From: Floccularia luteovirens
Taxonomy: Eukaryota; Basidiomycota; Agaricomycetes; Agaricales; Squamanitaceae
Direction of reading: 5' to 3'
NCBI GenBank assembly: GCA_009739215.1
Contig: VSJF01000001.1
Coordinates: 1,426,001-1,490,000 of the forward strand
DNA length: 64,000 nucleotides
In this document: positions 10,519 to 21,823 of the stretch, in pieces
How positions within the stretch are numbered: the stretch's first letter is position 1
How the letters are laid out: every line of letters begins with the position of its first letter
Program-made: the position numbers and the translations under genes
Notes under the pieces: generated by a model
What the model saw: only the letters and a program-made list of their open reading frames with translations
Database searches by the model: none
What the model was told of the DNA's origin: nothing

Positions 10519-12499
10519 ATGGATCACTCTCTATCTAAACTACCAAAGCGTCGTCTCGTCTCTTCTTCAGATCTCAATTTCTTTGCTTCTGCTGAATCAT
10601 CCTTCCAACCTCGTCCATACTCTCCCCACATACAACCTTCAGACTCTAGGTCAAAATCTCTCAATTCACGTAGCTTGACCCGCTCCCATGATGCGCTACC
10701 TCTGCCCCCTGCTGGCATGGATCCCCAACTTTCAGACCCAAATGTCATCTTCATCCATCCACCATTCACTACTTTCCCTGGTTCTGCCTCACATCCACAC
10801 GGTCTCACATACCCTCTCATGGCTGAAAATCCCGAGTGGTTTTTAGATCCAAACGATTTTCAATCACAGAACAACACCAATCCAAATGCTATCTCCTATC
10901 CCCCCCATCTAGAGCCTCCTAGAGGCTGGTGTCCAGCAAAGAAGAAAGACTTGAAGGAGCGAGGAGTAGAGGGCTGGCCAGAAGGTGAAGAACCCAGGCT
11001 TCGTTGCACTTTTTGTCGAAGGACGTATGCCGGTGTCAATGCTAAAAGCATGTGGAGGCGCCATGTCTTCGAAAAACATAAAATTGCCATGTCAAACAGA
11101 CGTGACGACCGCTTTTTAGCACGTCCACGAGGTCGTGGATCAGGCAGTAAGTAGCGTTGTAATTTTGGCATTAGCTTATTCTAAATTTGTTTTGATTTTC
11201 GCAGAAGAGAACAGGCAAATGTTGACGGGTAAGATTCGAGATGAATCACACGACAAAGTGGTCAATATGGATGTTGGCCCGCAGACAGAAATACAGAATC
11301 GATCCCATAAATCTAGGTTCCGCTCTCTTTTGCCCGCAGACGAAGCAAAAGTTCGCCGCGAAAAATTTAGAAACAGAGACAGTAATTCTGCGGATTCCCT
11401 ACGTTCCCCAACAGGCTCTCCTCGTTTGGCCGAGGAAGATTTGCCTCCACCACAGGCCTTGCCATCCACCTCGCAGCCACATCCCCTTAGTCCACCATTG
11501 ACTCCTCATTCTTCCGATCCTTCAAATTCTGGGAGTTCCGATAAACACATTGTGGCATCCCCTCTCCTCAAACTTTCCACTATTCCCCCTTCTCCGTATG
11601 ATCCATTATTGACGCCATCTTTTCGTCATTCCCCTCCGCGCTTGCCTTCCGATCAACCCTGGCGTTTCCCTAGTCCCAGTCATCCTTTACATTCCCAAAC
11701 TCGCGAACTTTCTCTGAGCATGCTTGTACGCGACACACTCAGCCCCTTAACGAAGGGCACTCTCACAGCTGCACAGAGTCCCTCAGCGGGACCTTCTTCT
11801 CCTGTGACCAGAATCGATAATCGCAGCGGAACAGGCGCCAGTGTTTTAGTCGACATAAGAACACCAGCTAGCCTTGCGAAACTCCAAAAACCAATATCAA
11901 AGGCGTTCCTCTTGCGCAGCCAATTCTCCTCTCCCGTTTCTGAATCCCCGCGAAATCGAAGAATGAAGCATCGAATTGAAGCTTCGCCCCTCTCTCGTAT
12001 CTTGGCGACAACAACACCTTTCAAAGGACACAAGAAGACCATTTCTCAGGTCACAGATGACTGGTTTTCAGAGGCGTCTTTTCTCTCACCAAGCCGGCCC
12101 TCACTTGGTACCCCCGAACTTTTGACTGGAAATGATCCCTTTGTCACTTTGTATCGACCGTGGACACCAATGGTTAGTGCGTCTAGCAGTTCACGAACGA
12201 TTGGAAGCCCTAGCAAAGTTGTTCTAGAGGACAGCCCTGTTCTGAGAAGTTCTTCCCTTCCCACAACTGTTGGTCTTGGCATTGGGCTTTTGGAACCTTT
12301 CAGCTTACCAAAAGTAGACGACATACCATCTCTTGAGGCAGATAGCGATTTTAGCGATGCGTATGTCACTGGCGATGGAAGTGATGAAGCAGAAGTTGCA
12401 GGAGAGCTAACGACTGCTAATAAGGGAAATCAGACAGAAGAACAGGACGAGAGCCCTCCTCTAAAGAAGAGGAGAATATCAGTAGACAGTAAAGATTGA
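10519..12499 (+). CDS. Uncharacterised C2H2-like, largely disordered protein
   Basis: Two exons joined by an intron at 11147-11204, giving a protein of about 640 residues. The start at 10519 (MDHSLSKLPKRR) is the first ATG in this frame. Near residues 155-190 is one zinc-finger-like unit, RCTFCRRTYAGVNAKSMWRR followed by HVFEKH: Cys-x2-Cys, about 15 residues, then His-x4-His, in a basic setting and preceded by RGWCPAKKKDLKERG. The rest is rich in Ser and Pro with SPxx motifs (likely phosphorylation sites), an acidic stretch near the end (DFSDAYVTGDGSDEAEVAGE) and a basic C-terminal patch (PLKKRRIS) that could be a nuclear localisation signal. I do not recognise a named family. A nuclear DNA- or RNA-binding role is a guess from the finger and the patch. 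Confidence 0.8.
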
Positions 12500-12949
12500 A
12501 TATATACATATTCACTAGGGACTACCACTATCTGACATTGCTTTGAATGTTTTCAGAACGCTTTTGCTCATCTCTTTGTACTGAGGTATTACATATTTCT
12601 AGCCTGTGTGTATTGTTAGGCTGGTGTGGATAGCGTGAGAGATTGATTATACAAGGCGACGACTTAGGGTGCAGATTCCATGATTGCAAAACATCAGTAA
12701 AACGTATCATCCTCCAGAGTGCTCTATACGTAGCTCACAAAGTCAGGTTGGTCTCTTCCTGTTTTGTACAACCCTTCTGATGATAACCGACGCTCTCGCC
12801 AAACACAAGCTACAGACGCGTTTCAAACTTCATCTTTTGTTTCCAGGAGCTTCTTCAATAGGATCATACCCTTCCCTTCAGCCGAAATCTCACACCCCGT
12901 TCCCTTTCTATCTTTCAGTGATACCGAACTTGAAGACCCATAGAACAAC
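12500..12949. other. Intergenic, promoter side of RAC1
   Basis: 450 bases between the zinc-finger-like gene and RAC1. A pyrimidine-rich stretch precedes the RAC1 start, as is common for fungal genes. No gene is seen here. Confidence 0.5.
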
Positions 12950-13907
12950 ATGCAAGCCATCAAATGTTCGCCGCCCTTGTTCGCTCTTATTCAGCTTTTC
13001 TCATGTTTCTTCAACAGGTGTCGTAGTGGGAGACGGAGCGGTAGGAAAGGTATGCTTAACGTTCACAATGGTTTCAGCACAAGCTCAATAGGTCCCAAAG
13101 ACGTGTCTTCTCATATCATACACGACCAATGCTTTCCCTGTATGTGCCTCAATGTTTCCACGATGTCTTTTCAGTCTGCTCATTTTATCTAGGGAGAGTA
13201 TATCCCAACAGGTGCGGTACTCGTAAACCATTCCCTTGTCTCTCCTAAGGAGTTTTGCGTTAGTTTTCGACAATTACTCAGCAAATGTTATGGTGGATGG
13301 AAAAACGATTTCCTTGGGGTTATGGGATACCGCCGGACAAGAGGATTATGATCGTCTTCGCCCACTCTCCTACCCTCAGACTGACGTGTTCCTGATCTGT
13401 TTCTCGCTTGTCAGTCCTCCAAGTTATGAAAATGTCAGAACGAAGGTGCCTGGTTTCTTATCGTCATTAATAATGAAACACCAAATACTAAGACAATACG
13501 CAGTGGTATCCTGAAATTTCACATCATGCTCCCAAAACATCGGTTCTCCTGGTTGGAACCAAATTGGATTTACGAGAAGATCCTACAACAATTGAGAAAC
13601 TCAAAGATCGGCATGTCATATTCCCTGTATAAGCTGACAAGTAAATTTAACTGATTTAACAGTCGTATGGCTCCCATTCAATATTCTCAAGGAGTTGCCA
13701 TGTCTAAAGATATTGGAGCCGTGAAGTATCTCGAATGCTCTGCTTTGACACAAAAAGGTCTGAAGACAGTATTTGATGAGGCTATCCGAGCAGTTTGTCA
13801 GTACAGCCTACCTTTTTTGTGACTAGATCGTTCCTTATTACTGTTTCACAGTGCACCCAGCTCACCACCAACCTAAGAAACGGAATGGTAAATGCATCAT
13901 AGCATGA
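12950..13907 (+). CDS. RAC1: Rac1 small GTPase
   Basis: Rho-family GTPase of about 195 residues in at least seven exons. Exon 1 (12950-12965) gives MQAIK plus one base, and the intron at 12966-13017 restores [16 protein letters not shown]. The P-loop ([20 protein letters not shown]), switch I ([20 protein letters not shown]), switch II ([20 protein letters not shown]), [20 protein letters not shown] and [20 protein letters not shown] are all present. Switch I and the GEYIPT/VFDN pattern favour Rac over Cdc42. The C-terminus is polybasic and ends [10 protein letters not shown], a CAAX box whose last residue is Ala. The intron at 13611-13662 appears to use a GC donor, since no GT donor gives the conserved DRRMAPI join. 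In fungi Rac1 acts at the hyphal tip through PAK kinases and NADPH oxidase. A RhoGEF gene lies about 18 kb away. Confidence 0.95.
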
Positions 13908-14555
13908 GAAGAAACACCTGTAGTCAGGACTGTTCACTCTTATGTAGATGAATTTACATCCAAGTACCATATCACGCCATTTATGTCCTTGCTCAACTTT
14001 TACGATTTGTACCTTCATTTATGACTACTGTCTCCCTTTCGAGTCATTCAACACTTTGGACGTGACAAAAGCACAGATTTCTTTTTTCTTCTGTCATGCT
14101 TCTCTGCTTTCGGCCCTCCCCCATTCGTGGAAATAGAAATAGGCAATACCACAGGTTATGATTGAACGAGAACCTCTTTGTCGATGAGGCTGTGAAAATG
14201 TTAAGTGTTTTAGGCTTATATGTTATTTTCTAATGCGATGGGAACGCAGTTCCGTGCTGGTACATACTTATTACCACCGAAATCATGATCTTGTGATGAT
14301 CAGGTACTGTCACTATGAGTACACCCAACTTCACACCCCACCTCCTTGTTTCCCTTCCCTGTGCTGTCAATTACTGTCAATTGTCCCTCCTTTCATTTCG
14401 GCTGTCACATCAAGTTCTTCATTCTTGTTGGATTTTACATACCATTGGGTATCTGCCATGCTGAATCTCTTACTTTGACCTCTTGTAGATCATTTCATTT
14501 TCTTTCGTTTTCATTTCGTTTTCATTTCGCTTGTTTTTGGAGATATTTAACTTTA
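13908..14555. other. Intergenic with pyrimidine-rich leader
   Basis: About 650 bases. From roughly 14330 the plus strand becomes CT-rich (many TTCC, TTTC and TTTTC runs), typical of the transcription start region and 5' leader of the following gene. The open frame continues upstream of 14556, but without an ATG or conserved content I can defend. Confidence 0.5.
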
Positions 14556-17500
14556 ATGGATATGCTTCAGGTCAAGCAACACTATGACCGTCGGTCACTG
14601 TCAAGTAGACATATCCATGCGCTTTCTCAGGACACCAACGCGTCTGGTATCGCCGACAGCACTATCAGTAACGGGGAGTCTGTGAAATTATCCCAATTTC
14701 CACCTCCACCATCCTTGATACCCAACTCTCCCTTGCAGCCCAACTTTTCAGAATCACAATGGAAACAGTCGATACCTCTTGTTCCTCTGCGTAGGGATCC
14801 CTTCCGAAAACATCTTTCCCCAAATGATGTAGCCAGTACTGGGTCTTCCGTTGTTGCTCCCAGTCTGGTGCATTCCAAAACTTCGAGTAGTGAAGATATG
14901 GATGTGCAATCCTATTCTTCATCACTGAAAACCGCTGTTTCACCACACGATTGGCACGAAGGGGCATCCAGTATTGATGTTGATGCTACTGAAAACCGCT
15001 TGCTACCAACATCATTTATCACTTCACTTCTACGAGAAAATACGAATTCTCGAAAAGTGCACCGAACATCATTTAGCAGCGATGCTGTCAGCGGCACTAG
15101 TGGTATCTCTGAAATGTCATATCCTCCGCCATACAAAAATCTGAATACTGACAGTCAACCTGCTGCTTCTCCTCTTTCCCGTCCCTTCAAACATCACTCA
15201 TCACAACGAGTTGTCGGTGCAAGACCCCCACCCAGCTCGTTTGCATCAGGGACCCACAGTAATTGCCGTTCTAGTACACATTCTAAACGGGACGGCCCGG
15301 ACTCAGCTTTAAGAACCGCAAGCATCTCCCGGGGCGTCAGGGTCCCGGGCGCTGCCGTGGTAGGAGTAGCACCAGCAATACTGCATGCTGTCGGCAGTAA
15401 AGAGGCTATTCGGCAAATTGAGTCCCAGGATCCGTATGATCCGGCTGGGACAATTCGTGATTCGGTAGATACAACGAACATTGATTATGGCATTCATCGA
15501 CATTCCACATCATTCAGTCCATCTCTGCCATCAATTGGAACTGCTGGTACAACTATTGGTACTGCTGGTACCGAGCAAAGGCTATTAGTCGATTATGTTC
15601 CACCGAGCAACAACAGAAGGCAATCCGTACAATCATCAGCAAGTCTTGCTACGACTTTCCTCTCGAGGATATCCTCCATCAGATCCATACAGCGATTTTT
15701 CTCCCGGAAGGAGACAAAAGCATTGCCTCCAGTCCCGATGATACCACACATTCCGATCGCGACAGAGGCACGAATGCGGAAGGAAGAGGAATCGACGCCT
15801 CTTCCCGATCTTCTAAATCGCGCTGAAGTACTCCATGGCATGTTGGAGAGCGGGCATAACCCCCACCATAGTATAGGTTCTCGTTTCGGATCGTACGATC
15901 TTTCATCATCTCATGACTCTGATGCATGGAGGACGAGGCGAAGCGAGACGACCAACGACCTTACATCGACGCTCAATGGATCCGATCCTGTATCACAGCC
16001 CACGCATACTAATTCACGGAAAGGGCCATTCTGGCCGTTCAAGAATACCAAATCCGTGAATGACGATTGGCCATCTCATAAAGGGACTATCCTTCAAGAT
16101 CTTCCCCAAAACAGAGTAAAGCGAAGAAGAATCCTGATCATCTTGGTTTCGTTGCTCTTGTTACTTGCAGTAATTGCCATAGTGGTAGGAGTTGTCGTGA
16201 GTCGCCAGCATCACCATTCCAATCATTGCACAGGGAACTTTACGGGTTCTCTATGTAATCTCGGTCTGTGATTTACCTCACTTCGTTTGCTGTTCATGTC
16301 AACTAATGATTATAGTAGACGCGACTTGTGTTTGTACCTCTAACTCCACAAGCGATTGTCAACCAGTTGCTAAGGCGATTATTGAGCTGCTGCCCACAGT
16401 GAACAATATTTTCGATGAAAACCTTACGATGAATTCGGCTTTTCAGCACATTTGGTCCACACAAGCTGGCCTGACGACAGATAAAATCTGCACATCCCAA
16501 TCCAATCTGATCGACGTTGGTCCAAATCTTGACCCTCAACAATTTCCAAACCGCACGGGTTGGGCGCGAAGTGCTATCTTCTGGAATATGGTGCAGAGCC
16601 ACAACTTGACGGCTACAGAGAGTTTACAAGAGTTTGCCTCCACGAAAGCCCAGTGGGACACAATTAAAGTTAACGATGGTCCAATGTCAGACGGTTCTAT
16701 CCTTACGACTATCGTTAATGGCTTCTCATTCGACTTCGCTGCCCAAAAAATCGTTGCACCGGCTGTGAGCTTCCGTGACGATGCGAATCCTACAACAGCT
16801 CAATTGGAAAATTTGGATTCCAATACAGAAAAGGTTTTGGATAACATAGTTAGCAACGCAGTCGGTGAGTAATGTCACAATTTTTTTTGTAGACCACCTT
16901 TTCTAAATGGGATGTATAGCTTCATCCACACAGCGTCATAAGGCGTTGATGGACTTTTGGAACAATCCCTCCTTGCAACTAAATGCCAAGGATTTGGACA
17001 ACTTTTTGGCGACCCTCGCCGCTTCTGCCATACTTCTACCTTTTGATGCGACGTCACCAGATATCATTAGCCTTCATTCTAACAACGCTACCCCGGATAC
17101 CTTTCCTCCCCCGATTTCGTGTTACCCAGACCTCTCGTCATTACAAATACAACAGATCAATGCCATTGAGAATAGGATATTTGGTTTGGGCCCAGCCACT
17201 ACGACTCATGGGTTCAACAACAGCTGCTTTGCAGACAGACCTGTGTATGGTGTCCTTGATATCCTTAACTTACGCCTTCCTTTTCCGGATTATCTGGAAG
17301 GGGTCGCTAAACAAGCTTCCGTTCTACATCCTGATGTCAATTCTCGTGCAGTGATTTATAGTGGACAAGTTCTTAGTGCATATCCTTCCGGCCAAAAAGT
17401 GAACAACTTCACGGGCACTCTTGACGATCCGTTTTCTTTTGGCACATCAAAACATCTGGACCATGTCGTCCTTCAGTTTTTATCTTCTATCACGAACACC

Positions 17501-17920
17501 ACTCTCATCTCAACTTTAGTCAAATTCGTTCTCAAGTCCCCCAGTAACCATTTACCACCAGACGATACTACAGCACTTGAACTTGCGCACTCCATTCCTG
17601 TTCTCGAAGTGGCTGTCTTCGGCAAAATCACCTCTGCCGACTACATTTCTACAGCTTCGTCATTCACCACCCCCAGCGGAGAGCTTTTCTTTGGTTCACA
17701 AGCAGGCACTTTCCTCAGGAACTGGTCAATTCCTCAAAGGCCAATTATCTGGACGGAAGGTGCCACTTCTCAGGAGATCGTTCGTGACGAGTCATTATCA
17801 GACATTAATTTCTCAAAAACGTGGCAGACCGCCTCTGAGGCATTGCAGAATCATCAGCCAGGAGTGTTATTAAATATTACAACCTTGTTACATGAGGCTG
17901 GGAAATTTACGCCGCTATAG
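14556..17920 (+). CDS. Large uncharacterised single-pass membrane protein
   Basis: Three exons encode about 1,080 residues. The start at ATG 14556 (MDMLQVKQHYDRRS) is the first ATG before the long open frame. Residues 1 to about 510 are a Ser/Pro-rich, probably disordered cytoplasmic region with a short Gly-Thr repeat near 15540. A basic stop (NRVKRRR) then precedes one strong membrane helix (ILIILVSLLLLLAVIAIVVG). The intron starting after LCNLG (about 16263) and a second with donor at 16866 join a long C-terminal ectodomain that begins VDATCVCTSNSTSDCQPVA and is rich in N-x-S/T sequons (NLT, NRT, NNFT, NTT, NIT). Topology is therefore type II: cytoplasmic N-terminus, luminal or extracellular C-terminus. 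I know similar proteins only as uncharacterised Agaricomycete proteins. A surface or wall-associated role is inference. Confidence 0.85.
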
Positions 17921-18386
17921 TTTTTGCAGGGAATATTTACTCTTTTGTGTCCTTAATGTGTCTTTCTTTTATTTTCTTTCTTTTTTTTTACAACAGCATC
18001 TTCGAATACTATTTAGCAATTCTTTTTTTGTTTACGCTCAATCTATGGAATGTAGCAGTTAGGGAGTCAGGGCTATCATTATTTCGAATACTTGTTGAAA
18101 TGGATGTTTCTGGAATAACATTGTTTCAAGCGCATTAACCGAGAGTGGTGGTCAGCGTCGTGCTCCGAAATAATTGAACCTAGTCAGTGTCATGAAGTAT
18201 TTTATGATCAAAAACATTGCAGAGCAGATCTGCCGGATTCCGAAGCAAGACCAAAGTGCTAAACCCGTCTTGGAAGCCACGTGCTCTCGATTAGCCTACT
18301 TCCTGGTTACTCTGAGCTGATTGCCCATTCTCATTCACCCTGTTCCCCTCTTATTACAAGCAACGCCTCGGACGCTCACGACGACA
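17921..18386. other. Intergenic before the first Zn2Cys6 gene
   Basis: 466 bases holding the 3' end of the membrane-protein gene (T-rich stretch near 17965-18030) and the promoter of the regulator. A CACGTG hexamer lies at 18278-18283, about 105 bases before the ATG. No gene is seen. Confidence 0.5.
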
Positions 18387-21300
18387 ATGCCTAGGGCCTC
18401 TCAGAGCTCCAGTATCCGCTCTATATCTTCTGATCCTTTGGCACCTTCAAGCTCGCATCCCAACGTGCTGAAAAGAAATCAGGTGCGTTTCACTTGTTTA
18501 ACTTGGACCTTTCTAGTTGATCTTAGAATAATACAGGCATGCCATCAAGTGAGTACTACCAGTGTAAAGCTTGGAGGACTTATTCTAAAATTTATCCCTA
18601 GTGCCGTCGCAGAAAATTGGTGAGTGTGCAGTTATAGACACAAATATCTTGCTCACTCGCAACGACTCCTTTAGAAATGGTGTGTCCATCTTAGAAGTTT
18701 CATGATAGTTAAGTTATAAGCTGACCTCCTAGCGATGCCAAACGACCGTGTTCGACTTGCGTACGCTCACACGCCCATGCTATGACACATGCCGCCCCAG
18801 GAACTAACCTTCCTCTCAAACCCGAATGCACCTTCGATGACAGTGAGTGATCTTAATAGTTCCACTGCGTATACCTTCTCACTTAGTTGATAAACACAGT
18901 CGCCGAAGCAAATACTGCGATTACTGATGGCCCAAAAAATAGATACGAGAGACTTGAGAATAGAATCAGTGCGCGCTCTGTTGGATGGTTTGCAAAAGCT
19001 GAAGTAATATATGCCCCGACAGATGAACTCGAAACACTACTACGTCAAAAGGAAAGCTCTACTGAGTCAGGCAGCCTGCTTCCGCCTTCTGGGAGTACTG
19101 GTCTATTGTCCGGTATTCACTTTACAGACTCCCCTACTCGTCCTTCCTCCAACCCTCTAATTCAAGACTTTGTATCCTATTCGTCTGCGGCCACAATGAG
19201 CCCTTCCTCACTGTCTCCTCAATACCAAGAGAGAACTAGTTCCTCTAGTTCATCAAATACACGACATGTCTCACACTCTCCTACTCAAGATATGTTCCTA
19301 CCTACTTCATCGGCACCCACATCTGCCACTGAAACACCTGCGGGACCAGCATTTGGCTTGGACGTTATGTGGACTAACTGGCCCCAAACTCTTCCTAGCC
19401 CAGAGTTATTACGACACTTGTGAGTAGTGGCCATATATATTTATAGCGTCGGAACAACTGAAATTACACTTTTGCCAACTTGTAGGGTCGAAGTATTTTT
19501 TGTATTCCATCCACATGCAAACCGTCTGTTTCATGCGCCTACCTTCTTGAATACCCTTTCATTGTCACCAAACCATCCCAAATTCCCATCAACGCCAGTT
19601 CTTCACGCAATCTGTGCAATTGGCAGTCTTTACACTGCCGCAGTCACCTCTCCACCACTCCCAAACTTTGATGAGGTGGCCCCAGGTACGTTATTTCCAT
19701 GGAGCATCTCTTGAACTTGACTCTCACCACTTCATCTCCACACTGACAGATGAAATCTTCCTTTTGAAACACCGAATAAAGGAACAACGTCCGGATTCCT
19801 TTGCAGAGCAACAAGCGAAGTATGCTCGTGAGACTGCCGAGCATCTCAACTCGCTCGGAGAAAACCTGTTTCAAGTGCTACAAGGTACAGAAAGGCAGCT
19901 TATGTGTCTTTATTTGTCTTACCCTGGACCTTCTTTCATCTAGCCAACATTATACTTTCGTGGTTCTACTGGTCACATTCCAGGTTTGTTTAGTATTTGA
20001 TCCGGTTGAAGTAATTTCTTACACATATCGACTTTCCATAGATGGGTCGACGTGAGTGTTTACAAAACACTCCAATTGTAACTAATTCTTGATTTTTGGC
20101 TAAACAGGTGTTTCTCTCATCGGCTCATTCCATCCGGCTATCTGTACCATTAGGTCTCAATATGTGCCCGCCTTTCCATTCCATCTCCAAATCAGAGAGG
20201 CCAGCGTCTATCCTCCCACCTGCCCGTACCGTAATCGAAGATGAGATGAGAAGGAACGCTTTTTGGCTGGCCTATGCGACTGAACGGCAACATGGGTGTG
20301 GAAACGGATGGGCACTCAGTTTAGATGATCAAGATGTCTCCCAACTACTTCCCGTAAGGGGTGATCTGTATGAACAAGGAGTAAGGATTCAAGTTTTTTT
20401 TACTACCATTTACTCAGTTTTATTTTTCAGACCCTTGTAACACCACAGGAACGGCAATGGGCACATACACGAGATTTGCTACTTGTACATCCCGACCAAC
20501 AAACGGATTCTTTTATACTATACATCAAGGGAACAATAATGATATGTGAGCAATTTACCGAACATTATCGGTATTTTCAGCTGAAGTATGTATGTAGCGC
20601 AAGTGAAGACATTTAACTTACGTTTTCGATCAAGACATTTCGCCGGAGACATATCTGTTGCCAATTCTTATAATGACACACCCCAAAGCACCGACCCTGT
20701 CGATCCGAGAGGGTCCCAAGCATTTATTGAACTCGACCATATAGTTTCTTCTTTCCGGGCATCTTTCCCGAGTCACCTCAAAAATCCCATCGTTAACAAC
20801 GTGGTTGACAATCATCTGTACACAGCATGTCTCATGCCTCACGTGTAAGTCTATTCTTTTTTGACACTTGCTTTTGGCTGAGTCCAGGGCTCAGGGCAAC
20901 AATTGTATTACATGACCCACATGCGGACGTCCGGCAATCTGGCTGTATCTCAGCACTCAAAATACTGACAGCCGCTCGAGCAATTCTTGACCTGATTTAT
21001 AACGTCTGGTCAACCAGCTATGATATTACTCTTTTGGATTCATTTTGCTCGGTAAGAATTCAATCTTGTGTTATATGAATGTCCTAATCAAGTCATTTAG
21101 TTTTGCTGGTTTGTTGGAGGGCGTGTCTTGGTCCGATTCCTACAAGCTGCTCTAGACGCAAATAGTCAGGATCAGATTTCGACAATACGTGCTGAGCTAG
21201 ATTTTGTGATGTAAAATTTTTCATCTGCTCTGAAAACTATACCCTGCTCAACACAAATTAATTTTCTAGTTCAGCAATTGCTAAAGTCGGCCAACGTATC

Positions 21301-21510
21301 CCCTTGGCGTTTCGCTTTGCAAAAATGCTGGAAGATTTGGTAATTAAGCGGTGTGGTCCTGCATCGGGTCTGCCTGTCCAGATTTCTTTTCCCCGACCGT
21401 TGGAGCCTCTCGTGTTGAGGACGTTGTTCGAAGAAAGTTGCAACCCAGATAATAATATAACGCTTCACGAGAGCATCCACGAACCTGGCTCTTTTGTTTC
21501 CCTAGCATGA
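18387..21510 (+). CDS. Zn2Cys6 fungal transcription factor, copy 1
   Basis: The start at 18387 gives MPRASQSSSIRSISS. The zinc cluster follows directly: ACHQ, CRRRKL, KC, DAKRPCSTCVRSHAHAM, with Cys spacing x2, x6, x5, x2 and the sixth Cys in LPLKPECTFDD. It is assembled from very small exons: 12 bases (18537-18548), 18 bases (18602-18619) and 5 bases (18675-18679). After a Ser/Thr-rich linker comes the middle homology region (fungal_trans type): TLPSPELLRHL, VFHPHANRLFHAPTFLNTLS, VLHAICAIGSLYTAAV and then IRLSVPLGLNMCPP with EMRRNAFWLAYATERQHGCG. The frame ends in TGA after SFVSLA at 21510. It is a paralogue of the gene at 27481-30311, sharing intron positions and many motifs. Known: the family are nuclear DNA-binding regulators, often of metabolism. 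The target is unknown. Confidence 0.9.
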
Positions 21511-21823
21511 TTATGCTGGTGTTCTTGCCATTCCGCCTGGGAGCTTAACTGCTTTTGTACTATTTAATTTAATTGACATATATTCTGTTCCCGCTGAAGG
21601 TACCACATTCCCCAATATATGTACCATATAATTCCAAATATAGCGTCAAGCGGTGGATATTTTATATTATTTATTATTAGTTGTTTACATAGATGTTAGC
21701 GATCGGAACGGCTTGAGCAATTCCAAAATTTTAAAATCATTGCATCAGCTCCTATCACTCAGGTGATGGTGTTATTGTATATTACAGTCCAGTTTGGCTT
21801 CACTGTGCGAACATATCAATAGC
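21511..21823. other. Intergenic between copy 1 regulator and PHA2
   Basis: 313 AT-rich bases with no gene. They hold the regulator's 3' end and the PHA2 promoter. Confidence 0.5.

Noticed and set aside
14346..14555. N-terminal extension of the large membrane protein
   Set aside because: The upstream part begins with TTG and is CT-rich leader sequence. The hydrophobic residues there are a by-product of the pyrimidine tract.
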